In this document: piece by piece, positions 17,198 to 25,081 of the stretch
How the letters are laid out: every line of letters starts with the position of its first letter
How positions within the stretch are numbered: position 1 is the stretch's first letter
From: Arthrobacter pascens
GTDB taxonomy: Bacteria; Actinomycetota; Actinomycetes; Actinomycetales; Micrococcaceae
Direction of reading: 5' to 3'
Assembly: GCF_030815585.1 (NCBI RefSeq)
Contig: NZ_JAUSWY010000001.1
Coordinates: 2,108,001 to 2,172,000, forward strand
Length of the DNA: 64,000 bases
Program-made: the position numbers and the translations under genes
Notes under the pieces: generated by a model
The model's input: only the letters and a program-made list of their open reading frames with translations
The model's database searches: none
What the model was told of the DNA's origin: nothing

Positions 17198-17740
17198 ATG
17201 TCCCGAGTTCCCTCCCTGTCCCGCGATGACGCCGTCTCGGTCCACCAGCAGCCGCTGTGGGACCGCATCGAGGCGGAGCGCAAAATGCCCACCGCGAATA
17301 TCTTCCGCTCTCTGGCGAACGCCCCGGTCCTGCTCGACGCGTTCCTCTCCTATGCCAACGCCATGCGTGACAGCTCCCTGCTGAGCCCCAAGCTGCGGGA
17401 GCTGGCCATCCTGTCCGTGGGCCATGCCACCGACTCTGAATATGAGATCGCGCACCACCAGTCACATGGCCGCAAAGCCGGACTCACGGATGAGCAGCTT
17501 GCTGCAGTGGCCGACGGCACCAGCACTGAGCTGTTCAATGACGCCGAACGCGCCGTGATAGCGCTGGCACGCGAATCCACCGTCAACGTGAATGTGTCCG
17601 ATGAAAGCTGGGCGGCCGCAGCCAAGCACCTCGATGACCAGCAGATGGTGGAGCTCACGCTGACCATCGCCTGGTACAACTCAGGCGTACGGGTGATGGG
17701 CCTGCTCGGCATCGAACTCGAGGACAGCTACCGCAAGTAG
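17198..17740 (+). CDS. Carboxymuconolactone decarboxylase (CMD/AhpD-like) family protein
   Basis: 180-residue all-helical protein of the CMD family. The core SPKLRELAILSVGHATDSEYE followed by AHHQSHGRKAGL is recognisable, but the AhpD-type Cys-x-x-Cys redox pair is absent, so a thiol peroxidase role is unlikely. Acid/base chemistry on a lactone or keto acid, as for gamma-carboxymuconolactone decarboxylase relatives, is possible. GGAG lies nine bases before the ATG. It is encoded 59 bases after the dioxygenase and most likely acts on that enzyme's product line. Confidence 0.75.
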   Translation: MSRVPSLSRDDAVSVHQQPLWDRIEAERKMPTANIFRSLANAPVLLDAFLSYANAMRDSSLLSPKLRELAILSVGHATDSEYEIAHHQSHGRKAGLTDEQLAAVADGTSTELFNDAERAVIALARESTVNVNVSDESWAAAAKHLDDQQMVELTLTIAWYNSGVRVMGLLGIELEDSYRK

Positions 17741-17796
17741 CTGCCCGCCAACCCACTCCCCCAGAATCACCACCCTTTTCCCAGAAGGAGCCGTCA

Positions 17797-18906
17797 ATGG
17801 CGACGATGCGCGCAGCCAGACTGCACAAGATCGGCGATCCGATGTCGATCGACATCATCGAAGTACCCAAGCCCCGACCCACCGACGTACTGGTCAGGGT
17901 CAAGGCCGTCGGCATTGTGCCGAACATGGCCAACGTGATCAACAACTGGCCCACCTGGTTTCCGCACCAGCCCATCCCCAATTTTCCGGCGATCTTCGGG
18001 CTTGATCCCACCGGAGTGGTGGAAGAGGTCGGAGAGTCCGTCATCAACGTCAAACCCGGAGACCGGGTATACGTCAGCCCACTCCGCTCCTGCGGCAGCT
18101 GCTACGCCTGTTCGGGGGGAACCCCCAGCCGCTGCCGCTACTACACCCTCAACGGCTATTTCAGCACGTCCCGCGATGGCCAGCGGATCTTTGATCTCTA
18201 CCCTTACGGCGGGTTCAGTGAGTTCATGACAGCGCCACAGCAGGCCCTGGTCAAGATCCCCGACAACCTTCCGTTTGAGCTGGCAGCCCGTTTTGGCTAC
18301 ATTGGCACCGCTTACGGTGCGCTCCGCCTGGCAGATGCCGGACCGGGCACTGTTGGCCTCATTGACGGCATTACCGGCACCCTGGGCGTGGCTGCGACTG
18401 TGCTTTGTTTGAGCATGGGCGTTGCGAAGATCCTGGGCACGGGGCGCAACGAGGAACTGCTCCAGCGCGTGAAGGCATTGGCGCCGAACAGGATAGAGGT
18501 CATGAACCTCGGCGAGCAGTCCTCCGGAGAGTGGGCCAAGGAGCAGACACGCGGCGACGGCGCCCACTTCGTGATCAGTGCGCTCGGGGCCCGGGCGGAC
18601 GCCGCCACCATGGTGGATTCCATGCGGGGGGTCCGGCGCGGCGGTCGCGTGGTGAACGTCGGCGGAGTTGCGGATGAGGTCCCGGTGGACATGAAGTGGC
18701 TGATGGACGAGCAGGTACAGATTATCGGCTCGAACTGGTTCACAGCGGCCCAGGGCCAAGAGATGGCAGACATGATCGAGACTGGCACCTTGGACCTCAC
18801 CTACCTTGAGACCGAAGCGTTCCCGCTGTCGGACGTCAACACTGCGATCTCAGGGCGGCTGAAGGACCCGCGTGGTGGCTTCAGCAACTATGTAGTCATT
18901 CCCTAG
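17797..18906 (+). CDS. Alcohol dehydrogenase-like MDR protein lacking the catalytic zinc site
   Basis: 369-residue medium-chain dehydrogenase/reductase. The structural-zinc lobe is intact (four Cys in CGSCYACSGGTPSRC). The first catalytic-zinc Cys is missing, with VKAVGIVPNMAN in place of the usual G-x-C-G-x-D, and the following His-Glu is replaced by LDPTG. The nucleotide-binding region (LIDGITGTLGVAATV) is a modified Rossmann glycine motif. It therefore probably performs a zinc-independent reaction such as enoyl reduction. AGAAGGAG precedes the ATG. It is the last gene of the dioxygenase run and is followed by a terminator hairpin. Confidence 0.8.
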   Translation: MATMRAARLHKIGDPMSIDIIEVPKPRPTDVLVRVKAVGIVPNMANVINNWPTWFPHQPIPNFPAIFGLDPTGVVEEVGESVINVKPGDRVYVSPLRSCGSCYACSGGTPSRCRYYTLNGYFSTSRDGQRIFDLYPYGGFSEFMTAPQQALVKIPDNLPFELAARFGYIGTAYGALRLADAGPGTVGLIDGITGTLGVAATVLCLSMGVAKILGTGRNEELLQRVKALAPNRIEVMNLGEQSSGEWAKEQTRGDGAHFVISALGARADAATMVDSMRGVRRGGRVVNVGGVADEVPVDMKWLMDEQVQIIGSNWFTAAQGQEMADMIETGTLDLTYLETEAFPLSDVNTAISGRLKDPRGGFSNYVVIP

Positions 18907-18917
18907 TGAAAGTTCCG

Positions 18918-18945
18918 GCTGGCCGTCCCTCCCCGGACGGCCAGC
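18918..18945. terminator. Bidirectional terminator between convergent genes
   Basis: GCTGGCCGTCC (18918-18928) and GGACGGCCAGC (18935-18945) form a perfect 11-bp stem with a 6-base loop, in the gap between the end of the dehydrogenase gene and the end of the oppositely oriented cupin gene. Confidence 0.65.
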
Positions 18946-18975
18946 TGCGGTGTCCAGGAAACGCCCGGACAGTAC

Positions 18976-19506
18976 TCAGGCGCCGGCGCCGGTGAGCACA
19001 AACGCCACCGTCGCCGGCGCCTGCGTTTTATTCCGCCAGGCATGGCGGGCGGCGAGCTGCACAATGGTGTCACCCTGCGTCAGGAGCACCTGCGCGCCGT
19101 CGTCGAGCTCCAGCCACAGCTCCCCTTCCAGCACCACTCCGTAGTCGACGCTGCGCGTGCGGTGCATGCCGTCCGGCTCGAACACCTCGGCGAGATCGGG
19201 TGCGTAGACTGCCATCTCCTGCCCTGCGGCGCCCGGATCGAATCCCGGGCTCATCACCACGGATTCCGGTGCGTAACTCACGATCACAAAGCTTGCCCCG
19301 CCGGGCCCCGGCACCACCGGTCCATGGTTGTCGGTGGGCTCCGCCTCGGGCGGCGAGCCGGACGGCACCCCCGGCGTAAACCAGACCCGGACCTGAGCCT
19401 GTCCCGGCATACTTTCAAAGGCATGGCTGTTGGGCACCGGTCCGTCGGAGACGAAAACCGACTTCCCAGATCCGTCCATGCCGGTCACTACTCTGCGTAC
19501 AGTCAC
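18976..19506 (-). CDS. Cupin-domain protein
   Basis: 176 residues from a GTG at 19506, chosen because AGAGGAAGAGGA lies seven bases before it and the protein then begins MTVRRVVTG, a usual N-terminus for this cupin group. A longer frame from a TTG at 19533 would start inside the operator. The cupin core is in the last about 70 residues: MHRTRSVDYGVVLEGELWLEL and GDTIVQLAARHAWRN. One His of the first metal-binding motif and one of the second are visible. Proteins of this kind accompany aromatic and keto-acid pathways as isomerases, decarboxylases or dioxygenases; no specific reaction can be assigned. It is transcribed divergently from the FAH operon and shares its operator region. Confidence 0.8.
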   Translation of the reverse strand: MTVRRVVTGMDGSGKSVFVSDGPVPNSHAFESMPGQAQVRVWFTPGVPSGSPPEAEPTDNHGPVVPGPGGASFVIVSYAPESVVMSPGFDPGAAGQEMAVYAPDLAEVFEPDGMHRTRSVDYGVVLEGELWLELDDGAQVLLTQGDTIVQLAARHAWRNKTQAPATVAFVLTGAGA

Positions 19507-19527
19507 AAAAAAATCCTCTTCCTCTTT

Positions 19528-19570
19528 GTGCAATCGTTAGCACTATCTCTTGGTTGGGGTGAGGTGTCAA
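19528..19570 (-). promoter_or_regulatory. Cupin-gene promoter with LacI-type operator
   Basis: On the minus strand a consensus TTGACA (19570-19565), 17-base spacer and GATAGT (19547-19542) precede operator GTGCAATCGTTAGCAC (plus-strand 19528-19543; 15 of 16 bases match the 14839 site). Transcription should start inside the operator. Confidence 0.65.
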
Positions 19571-19629
19571 GAGCATGAAAGCCGCGGCTAACGCTTCCCT
19601 CCAAACCTCATGCTTTTATACAAAGCGTC

Positions 19630-19663
19630 TGGCATTTCGATGCATCTGTGCTATCGTTAGCAT
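19630..19663 (+). promoter_or_regulatory. FAH-operon promoter with LacI-type operator
   Basis: TGGCAT (19630-19635), 16-base spacer and TATCGT (19652-19657). The TATCGT lies inside operator GTGCTATCGTTAGCAT (19648-19663, 15 of 16 bases match). The arrangement is the same as at 14821-14854. The predicted transcription start coincides with the ATG at 19665, implying a leaderless message. Confidence 0.65.
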
Positions 19664-19664
19664 T

Positions 19665-20732
19665 ATGCTTGAAGAAGACACCATCGACGACGCCGTTGCT
19701 CCCGCGGGAATCGTTTTAGCCCAGGCAGGCCTCTGGGACGAAACGGCGGCCATCTGGCTGGTCCATAGCGGCCGGGCGCTTCCCCTGCAAGCGTGGGCCG
19801 GGCGCTGGCCCTGCGCCAGGTTCGCCTCAGTCACTGAGCTGATCGCTCAATGGGGCAGCATTCGCGCGGAGCTTCGACGGCTCGTCGAGCTCCCGCAGAC
19901 GTCGGCGACGATTAGCGAAGAGGGCGTTCCGGTGGCTTCGCTGCGGCTGGAGGCTCCCTTCCAGCCCACGCAGGTGTTCTGCACCATCGGCAACTACCGC
20001 CGGCAGGTCATCGAGGCCGCAGTGGATGCCGGCGACCCCGCTGAGGCCGGTCGGTTGGCGGCCGCCACCACCCAGGCGCTCAACCATCGACGCCGGAACG
20101 GCAGCCCCTACGTCTGCCTGACCAGCAACGACAGGGTCGCCCCCGCCGTCGGCGAGCTGGCCCTGGAGGCGGACGTGGACACCTTGGACTGGGAGGTGGA
20201 GATCGGTGCCGTCATCGGAGGTTCCGGCTCCCGCTTGACGCTGCCGGAGGCTGAGGCGGTGATCGCCGGCTACTGCGTGGTCAACGACCTGACCATCCGC
20301 TCCCGCATCGTCCGGCCCGACCTGCCTGCGCTGGGCTCGGACTGGCTGCAGTGCAAGGGCATGCGGGGATCGCTGCCGCTCGGACCATGGTTCGTGCCCG
20401 CCTGGCAGGTCCCCGACCCTTCCGCCTTGCGGCTTCAGCTTTCGCTCAACGGCTTGCCGATGCAGGACGACACGGCCGACGACATGGTGTTCACCATTCC
20501 CGAACAGCTGTCCTACCTGTCCCAACACACCCGGCTTCGCCCCGGAGACCTGCTCTGCACCGGCTCCCCCGCCGGGTTCGGTATCCACCACGGCCGGTTT
20601 CTGCGTCCCGGAGACACCGTGAGGGCTTCGATAACCGGGCTCGGCGAGCAGAACACCCGCTTCGTTGGTCCGAGATTTTTTCCCAGCCAATCCCACTCAA
20701 ACCTGGCCGTTCCAGGCCTGACCACTACCTAA
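19665..20732 (+). CDS. Fumarylacetoacetate hydrolase family protein (first copy)
   Basis: 355 residues if translation begins at the ATG at 19665. The frame extends upstream to 19575, but the predicted promoter and operator lie between the two starts, so the longer form would not be on the transcript. The FAH fold covers about residues 95-340: metal ligands E-x-E in LDWEVEIGAVIGG, Asp in VVNDLTIRSRI, and LLCTGSPAGFGI. The N-terminal about 90 residues are a separate domain. FAH proteins hydrolyse, hydrate or decarboxylate 2-oxo acids from ring cleavage. A second, distinct FAH gene lies in the same operon. It is the first gene of the second rightward operon. Confidence 0.85.
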   Translation: MLEEDTIDDAVAPAGIVLAQAGLWDETAAIWLVHSGRALPLQAWAGRWPCARFASVTELIAQWGSIRAELRRLVELPQTSATISEEGVPVASLRLEAPFQPTQVFCTIGNYRRQVIEAAVDAGDPAEAGRLAAATTQALNHRRRNGSPYVCLTSNDRVAPAVGELALEADVDTLDWEVEIGAVIGGSGSRLTLPEAEAVIAGYCVVNDLTIRSRIVRPDLPALGSDWLQCKGMRGSLPLGPWFVPAWQVPDPSALRLQLSLNGLPMQDDTADDMVFTIPEQLSYLSQHTRLRPGDLLCTGSPAGFGIHHGRFLRPGDTVRASITGLGEQNTRFVGPRFFPSQSHSNLAVPGLTTT

Positions 20733-20743
20733 GGAGCAGACTC

Positions 20744-21733
20744 ATGACGCTGCAGCAAACAGTCCTGCTGACAGACCGGGCCTGGCCCGACGACAGCATC
20801 GAACGCGGCATCATCGAAGACGCCGGCTTCCGTTTTGTCGCCGGCCCGGCCGACCCCGCACCAGTCGAGGCTATTAACGCACTGGTCGCAGAGCACCAGC
20901 CTGCCGCCATCCTCACCTGCTGGGCAACAGTATCCGCCGCAGCGATCGATTCCTCAGCCCCGTTGCGGGTTGTTGCCCGGATGGGCGTTGGCCTGGACAA
21001 CATCGCCGTGCCCGCGGCCACGGATCACGGCGTGCAGGTGACCAACGTTCCGGACTACTGCGTCGAGGAGGTCTCCGACCACGCCGTCGGCCTGGCCCTG
21101 GCCTGGACGCGCGGCCTGGTCGCCACCGACCGCGAGGTCCGCGCCGGACGATGGAACCCCGCCGGGGCCCGGCTTCGCCGCCTGTCCAACCTGACCTGCG
21201 GCGTTATCGGCTACGGCCGCATCGGCAGAGCTACTGCAGCCAAGCTCAAGGCGCTCGGAGCCCGCGTGGTGATCAGCGATCCGCACCCACCGGCCGACAC
21301 CGGCGGCATTGAGGCGATGACACTGGACGGCCTCCTGGCAGCCAGCGACATCGTGGTCCTCCACGCTCCCCTGGTCCCGCAGACACATCACCTGATCGGG
21401 GCCCGGGAACTGGCCCTGCTTCCGCAGGATGCCTTCCTGGTCAATGTCAGCCGCGGCGGGCTGGTCGATACCGCAGCCCTAATGGCCGCCCTGCAATCAG
21501 GCAAGCTCGGCGGAGCAGGACTGGATGTACTGGAGGAAGAGCCCACGGTTCCTGCCGGGCTACTGGCCCACCCTGGCGTGATTGTCACACCGCACATCGC
21601 TTTCGCCTCCGACGCTTCGGTGATCGACCTGCGGCGCAGCGCCGCCGAAGAAGTGGTCCGCGTCCTGCGCGGAGAACCGGCAAACTATCCCTGTAACACC
21701 CCGTCCGCCCTCGCCACAGGAGTGTCATCGTGA
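20744..21733 (+). CDS. D-isomer-specific 2-hydroxyacid dehydrogenase
   Basis: 329 residues from the ATG at 20744, supported by TAAGGAGCAGACTC. The NAD(P)-binding motif GVIGYGRIGRATAAKLKALG and the catalytic Arg (VNVSRGGLVD), Glu (LDVLEEEP) and His (VTPHIAF) are all present. It interconverts a 2-oxo acid and a D-2-hydroxy acid. It follows the FAH gene by 11 bases and its stop codon overlaps the enolase-paralog start (GTGA, 21730-21733). The order hydroxyacid dehydrogenase, enolase-like enzyme, kinase suggests a 2-hydroxy acid that is phosphorylated and dehydrated, analogous to glycerate to PEP, but the true substrate is unknown. Confidence 0.9.
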   Translation: MTLQQTVLLTDRAWPDDSIERGIIEDAGFRFVAGPADPAPVEAINALVAEHQPAAILTCWATVSAAAIDSSAPLRVVARMGVGLDNIAVPAATDHGVQVTNVPDYCVEEVSDHAVGLALAWTRGLVATDREVRAGRWNPAGARLRRLSNLTCGVIGYGRIGRATAAKLKALGARVVISDPHPPADTGGIEAMTLDGLLAASDIVVLHAPLVPQTHHLIGARELALLPQDAFLVNVSRGGLVDTAALMAALQSGKLGGAGLDVLEEEPTVPAGLLAHPGVIVTPHIAFASDASVIDLRRSAAEEVVRVLRGEPANYPCNTPSALATGVSS

Positions 21734-23034
21734 GCATCATCCGCACCGTCCACGGCCGCCAGATCTTCGATTCCCGCGGCCGCCCCACCGTCGAGGTGGA
21801 CATCATCCTCGAAAACGGTGCCAGCGCCCGGGCGTCGGTTCCCTCCGGCGCCTCCACCGGTACCCACGAGGCCCACGAACTGCGCGATGGAGACGCATCG
21901 GTTTTCGACGGCCTCGGCGTCACCTCCGCCGTCGAGCATGTGAACGGCGAGATCGCTGCGGCGCTCCACGGCCACGATGTTGACGACCAGCGGGCCATCG
22001 ACGAAAGGCTGCGGAACCTGGACGGAACCTCCACACTGTCGCGGCTCGGCGCCAACGCAGTGCTGGGAACCTCGCTGGCAGTCTGCCGCGCCTCCGCCGT
22101 GGCCAGCGGACTGCCGCTGTATCGCAGGATCGCCCAGCTCGCCGGCGTCGATGAGCCCGTGCTGCCGATGCCGATGGTCAACATCCTTTCCGGCGGCCTC
22201 CACGCGGGCCGCGGCATGGACGTCCAGGATTTCCTCGCAGTACCGGTTGCGGCAACGTCCGCGCTCGAGGCCATCCAGCTCACTTCCCGTGTCCGTGCAG
22301 CTGCCGCTGGCCTCTGTGCCGAACGGGGGCTGCCGACGCTGTTGGCCGACGAGGGCGGGCTGAGCCCGGGCTGCCGCACGGGCGAGGAAGCCCTCGAACT
22401 CATCACCGAGTCCATTCTGGCGGCCGGCCTGCAGCCCGGCACAGATATAGCCATTGCCATCGACGTCGCCGCGGCATCCCTGTACGACAGTGAGGCAGGT
22501 GACTACCACCTGCGCCGGCAGGAACGGCACCTCAGCACCGCCGAAATGATTGACATGGTGTCCTCATGGGTGGACCGCTTCGCTATCGTCTCGATCGAAG
22601 ATCCGCTCGACGAGGACGACTGGGCCGGCTGGCAGACCTTGACCAAGCGCCTCGGTCACCGGATCAGGCTGATCGGCGACGACCTGTTCACCACCAACAG
22701 CGAACGGCTCGCCCGGGGCATCTCCCAGGGAGTTGCCAACGGCGTCCTGGTCAAGGTGAACCAGAACGGCACGCTGACCGGCACCCTTGACGTGGTGGCC
22801 GAGGCGCGCGCCGCGGGTTACGCCCCGGTGGTATCAGCCCGCTCCGGGGAGACCGAGGATGACTTCCTGGCCGATCTGGCTGTGGGCACCGCAGCCGGGC
22901 AGATCAAGATCGGGTCCGTCCGGAATTCCGAGCGGCTCGCCAAGTACAACCAGCTGGTGCGCATCGCCGAGGACCCCACCCTGGGCTTCAGGAACCTGCC
23001 AGCGCTGGCCTTGACCGCGGACGGTGGCCGGTGA
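21730..23034 (+). CDS. Divergent enolase paralog in a catabolic operon
   Basis: 434 residues, full enolase length and fold, GTG start overlapping the previous stop. The metal ligands D245, E290 and D317 are kept, as are E208 (ADEGG), Lys342 (LVKVNQ), Arg371, Lys393 (GQIKIGS) and His158. Two active-site positions differ from canonical enolases. The Glu of the Q-E-F motif is Asp (VQDFLA, residue 167), and the His of S-H-R-S-G-E-T is Ala (SARSGETED, residue 370). The latter His helps bind and position the substrate and water in glycolytic enolase. The metal-site motif D-CAAS-EF is also altered (DVAAASLY). A housekeeping enolase would not normally sit between a hydroxyacid dehydrogenase and a kinase. 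This is probably a specialised dehydratase acting on a phosphorylated 2- or 3-hydroxy acid; glycolytic activity is doubtful. Confidence 0.85.
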   Translation: MSIIRTVHGRQIFDSRGRPTVEVDIILENGASARASVPSGASTGTHEAHELRDGDASVFDGLGVTSAVEHVNGEIAAALHGHDVDDQRAIDERLRNLDGTSTLSRLGANAVLGTSLAVCRASAVASGLPLYRRIAQLAGVDEPVLPMPMVNILSGGLHAGRGMDVQDFLAVPVAATSALEAIQLTSRVRAAAAGLCAERGLPTLLADEGGLSPGCRTGEEALELITESILAAGLQPGTDIAIAIDVAAASLYDSEAGDYHLRRQERHLSTAEMIDMVSSWVDRFAIVSIEDPLDEDDWAGWQTLTKRLGHRIRLIGDDLFTTNSERLARGISQGVANGVLVKVNQNGTLTGTLDVVAEARAAGYAPVVSARSGETEDDFLADLAVGTAAGQIKIGSVRNSERLAKYNQLVRIAEDPTLGFRNLPALALTADGGR

Positions 23035-24077
23035 AAGTCGCCGGACCCCAGGAGCGCGTGCAGGAGTTCCTGCTCCGCCACGGGCTGATGCAGCCTGGGG
23101 AAGAGGCGATACCGAGTCCCTTGACCGGCGGCGTGAGCTCGGACCTCTGGCAAGTGTCGCTGCCCGGCCGGATGCTATGCGTCAAGGGAGCATTGGCCCG
23201 GCTGAAGGTGGCTCACGAGTGGCTCGCTCCCCTCTCCCGCAACCGCGTTGAATACGACTGGCTGCAGTTTGCCGGAACCGTCGCTCCCACTCATGTCCCG
23301 CAGGTGCTCGCCTACGACGGGCAGGCCGGTCTGTTCGCTATGCAATTCCTCCCGCCCGAGGACTACCCAGTCTGGAAGGACCAGCTCCTCACCGGGCAGG
23401 TCGACCCGGCTGCCGCTCACGCAGTGGGCGACCTGGTCGGCAGGCTGCATTCAGCAAGCGCCAACGACACCTCGGCCGCAAGCACGTTTGCCACCGACAG
23501 CAACTTCGACGCCCTGCGCATCGAGCCGTACTTCCGGGTCACAGCCCGTGCTAACCCGGACCTGGCCGACCGGATCGAGGGCCTGGCCGCGAGGACCACC
23601 GGCACTCATCTGGCGGTGGTGCACGGCGACGTCAGTCCCAAAAACATCCTTCTCGGTCCGCACGGGCCCGTGCTGCTCGACGCCGAGTGCGCTTGGTTCG
23701 GTGACCCTGCGTTCGACGTCGCGTTTTGTCTGAATCACCTGCTGCTCAAGGCGATCATCCTGCCCGACTACACCGCGCAGCTGCACAGCTCCGCACGAAT
23801 GCTACTGGACGGCTATGCCCGCCATATTGACTGGGAACCGGGCCCGGACCTGATGGCGCGCACCGCGGCCCTGCTGCCGCTGCTCGCCCTGGCCCGGGTC
23901 GACGGAGCCTCCCCGGTGGAGTATCTGACACCTGAGCAACGCGGCCAGGTCCGCAACGCCGCGAGGGATCTGCTGGCTCGGCCGGCACTGACCCTCGACA
24001 CGGTCCTTAAGGAATGGATGCTGATGGCGGGCACTCCAGCGGCCGGCACCACTCACATGAAAGAGCAGACCAGGTGA
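23031..24077 (+). CDS. APH/choline-kinase-fold small-molecule kinase
   Basis: 348 residues, GTG start overlapping the enolase-paralog stop (GTGA). The phosphotransferase signature is complete: Lys52 (LCVKGAL), H198-G-D200-x4-N205 (VHGDVSPKNIL) and the metal-binding Asp217 (VLLDAE). The overall pattern resembles methylthioribose, choline and fructosamine-type kinases rather than antibiotic kinases. Tight coupling with the enolase paralog upstream and the FAH protein downstream (another GTGA overlap) argues that it phosphorylates a pathway intermediate. An antibiotic-resistance role is very unlikely in this context. Confidence 0.82.
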   Translation: MKVAGPQERVQEFLLRHGLMQPGEEAIPSPLTGGVSSDLWQVSLPGRMLCVKGALARLKVAHEWLAPLSRNRVEYDWLQFAGTVAPTHVPQVLAYDGQAGLFAMQFLPPEDYPVWKDQLLTGQVDPAAAHAVGDLVGRLHSASANDTSAASTFATDSNFDALRIEPYFRVTARANPDLADRIEGLAARTTGTHLAVVHGDVSPKNILLGPHGPVLLDAECAWFGDPAFDVAFCLNHLLLKAIILPDYTAQLHSSARMLLDGYARHIDWEPGPDLMARTAALLPLLALARVDGASPVEYLTPEQRGQVRNAARDLLARPALTLDTVLKEWMLMAGTPAAGTTHMKEQTR

Positions 24078-25012
24078 CATTTTCCCTGTCCACCGTTCGG
24101 ATCGACGGAGTGCCCACCCCGGTACTCCGGCTCCCGGACGGCCCCCTGTACAGACTCGCCGACGTAGCACCCGAGGTTCTTGACGCCCATCCGGCGGGCG
24201 GGCTAATGACCGTCTTCGCCAACTGGGAGACCTCCGAGCCTCGGCTGCTCGCCGCCGTCGAGACCCTCCCGGGCAGTGCGGCAGGTCCGATCCCTGAGCC
24301 GGCCGAGCCTGAGGACTGGCTGACGCCGCTGCAGTATCCGAACAAGGTCATCTGCGCCGGCGCCAACTATTACGACCACGTGGTCAACGATGGCGGTCAT
24401 ACCGGCTTTTCGAAGGAAGACAACATTCCGGTCTTCTTCCTTAAACCGCCCACCACCACGCTGGTCGGCCAGGGCAGGGCCGTCCGGTACCCCAGCCAGA
24501 CCGAGAAGTTCGACTACGAACTCGAACTGGCGTTTGTCATCGGCCGGCGCGGCCGGCACATCCCTGTGGACCGGGCCCGTGAGCACATCGCGGGCTACAC
24601 CATCGCCTTGGACCTGTCGGCCCGTGACTGGCAGCGCCATCCCAAGCACCTCGTTAAGTTCGATCTCTTCGGCGGCAAGGTTTTCGACGACAGCTGTCCC
24701 CTCGGTCCGGGCATCGTTCCGGCCCGCTTCGTCGACGACACGAACCTGCAGCTGCAGTTCTGGCTCAACGGCGAGCTGCGGCAGAATGCCAACACATCCG
24801 ACCTGATCTGGTCTGTGCCCGAGCTGGTCTCCCTGATCAGTGAGCACGTGACCCTCGAACCGGGCGACGTTGTGCTCACGGGAACTCCCGCCGGTGTGGG
24901 CCTCAGCACCGGAACCTGGATGCACTCTGGTGACCAGCTCGCGGGGCAGATCACCGGCCTTGGATCCATCAGCGTGCAGATCATTCCCGCCGACACCGAC
25001 CAACTGACCTGA
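24074..25012 (+). CDS. Fumarylacetoacetate hydrolase family protein (second copy)
   Basis: 312 residues from the GTG at 24074, which overlaps the kinase stop codon in the same GTGA arrangement used by the two preceding genes. A start at 24014 inside the kinase gene is less likely. The FAH core shows the metal site E-x-E in FDYELELAFVIGR and Asp in IALDLSARDWQ, plus VVLTGTPAGVGLSTG. It is not closely similar to the first FAH protein of this operon, so the two probably act on successive intermediates, for example hydrolysis and hydration or decarboxylation of 2-oxo acids. Confidence 0.88.
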   Translation: MTFSLSTVRIDGVPTPVLRLPDGPLYRLADVAPEVLDAHPAGGLMTVFANWETSEPRLLAAVETLPGSAAGPIPEPAEPEDWLTPLQYPNKVICAGANYYDHVVNDGGHTGFSKEDNIPVFFLKPPTTTLVGQGRAVRYPSQTEKFDYELELAFVIGRRGRHIPVDRAREHIAGYTIALDLSARDWQRHPKHLVKFDLFGGKVFDDSCPLGPGIVPARFVDDTNLQLQFWLNGELRQNANTSDLIWSVPELVSLISEHVTLEPGDVVLTGTPAGVGLSTGTWMHSGDQLAGQITGLGSISVQIIPADTDQLT

Positions 25013-25081
25013 CCACTCCCGCCGGCACACATCCCCGATGGCAGCCAGTTCAGGCCCCGCAAAGAGACCTAGGAGAAAACC

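Noticed and set aside
20351..20743. N-terminal extension of the 2-hydroxyacid dehydrogenase overlapping the FAH gene
   Set aside because: Out-of-frame overlap with an intact FAH protein; TAAGGAG supports the start at 20744.
23031..24077. Aminoglycoside resistance gene
   Set aside because: The fold matches APH kinases, but GTGA coupling to the enolase paralog and FAH gene and similarity to metabolic kinases argue for a catabolic role.
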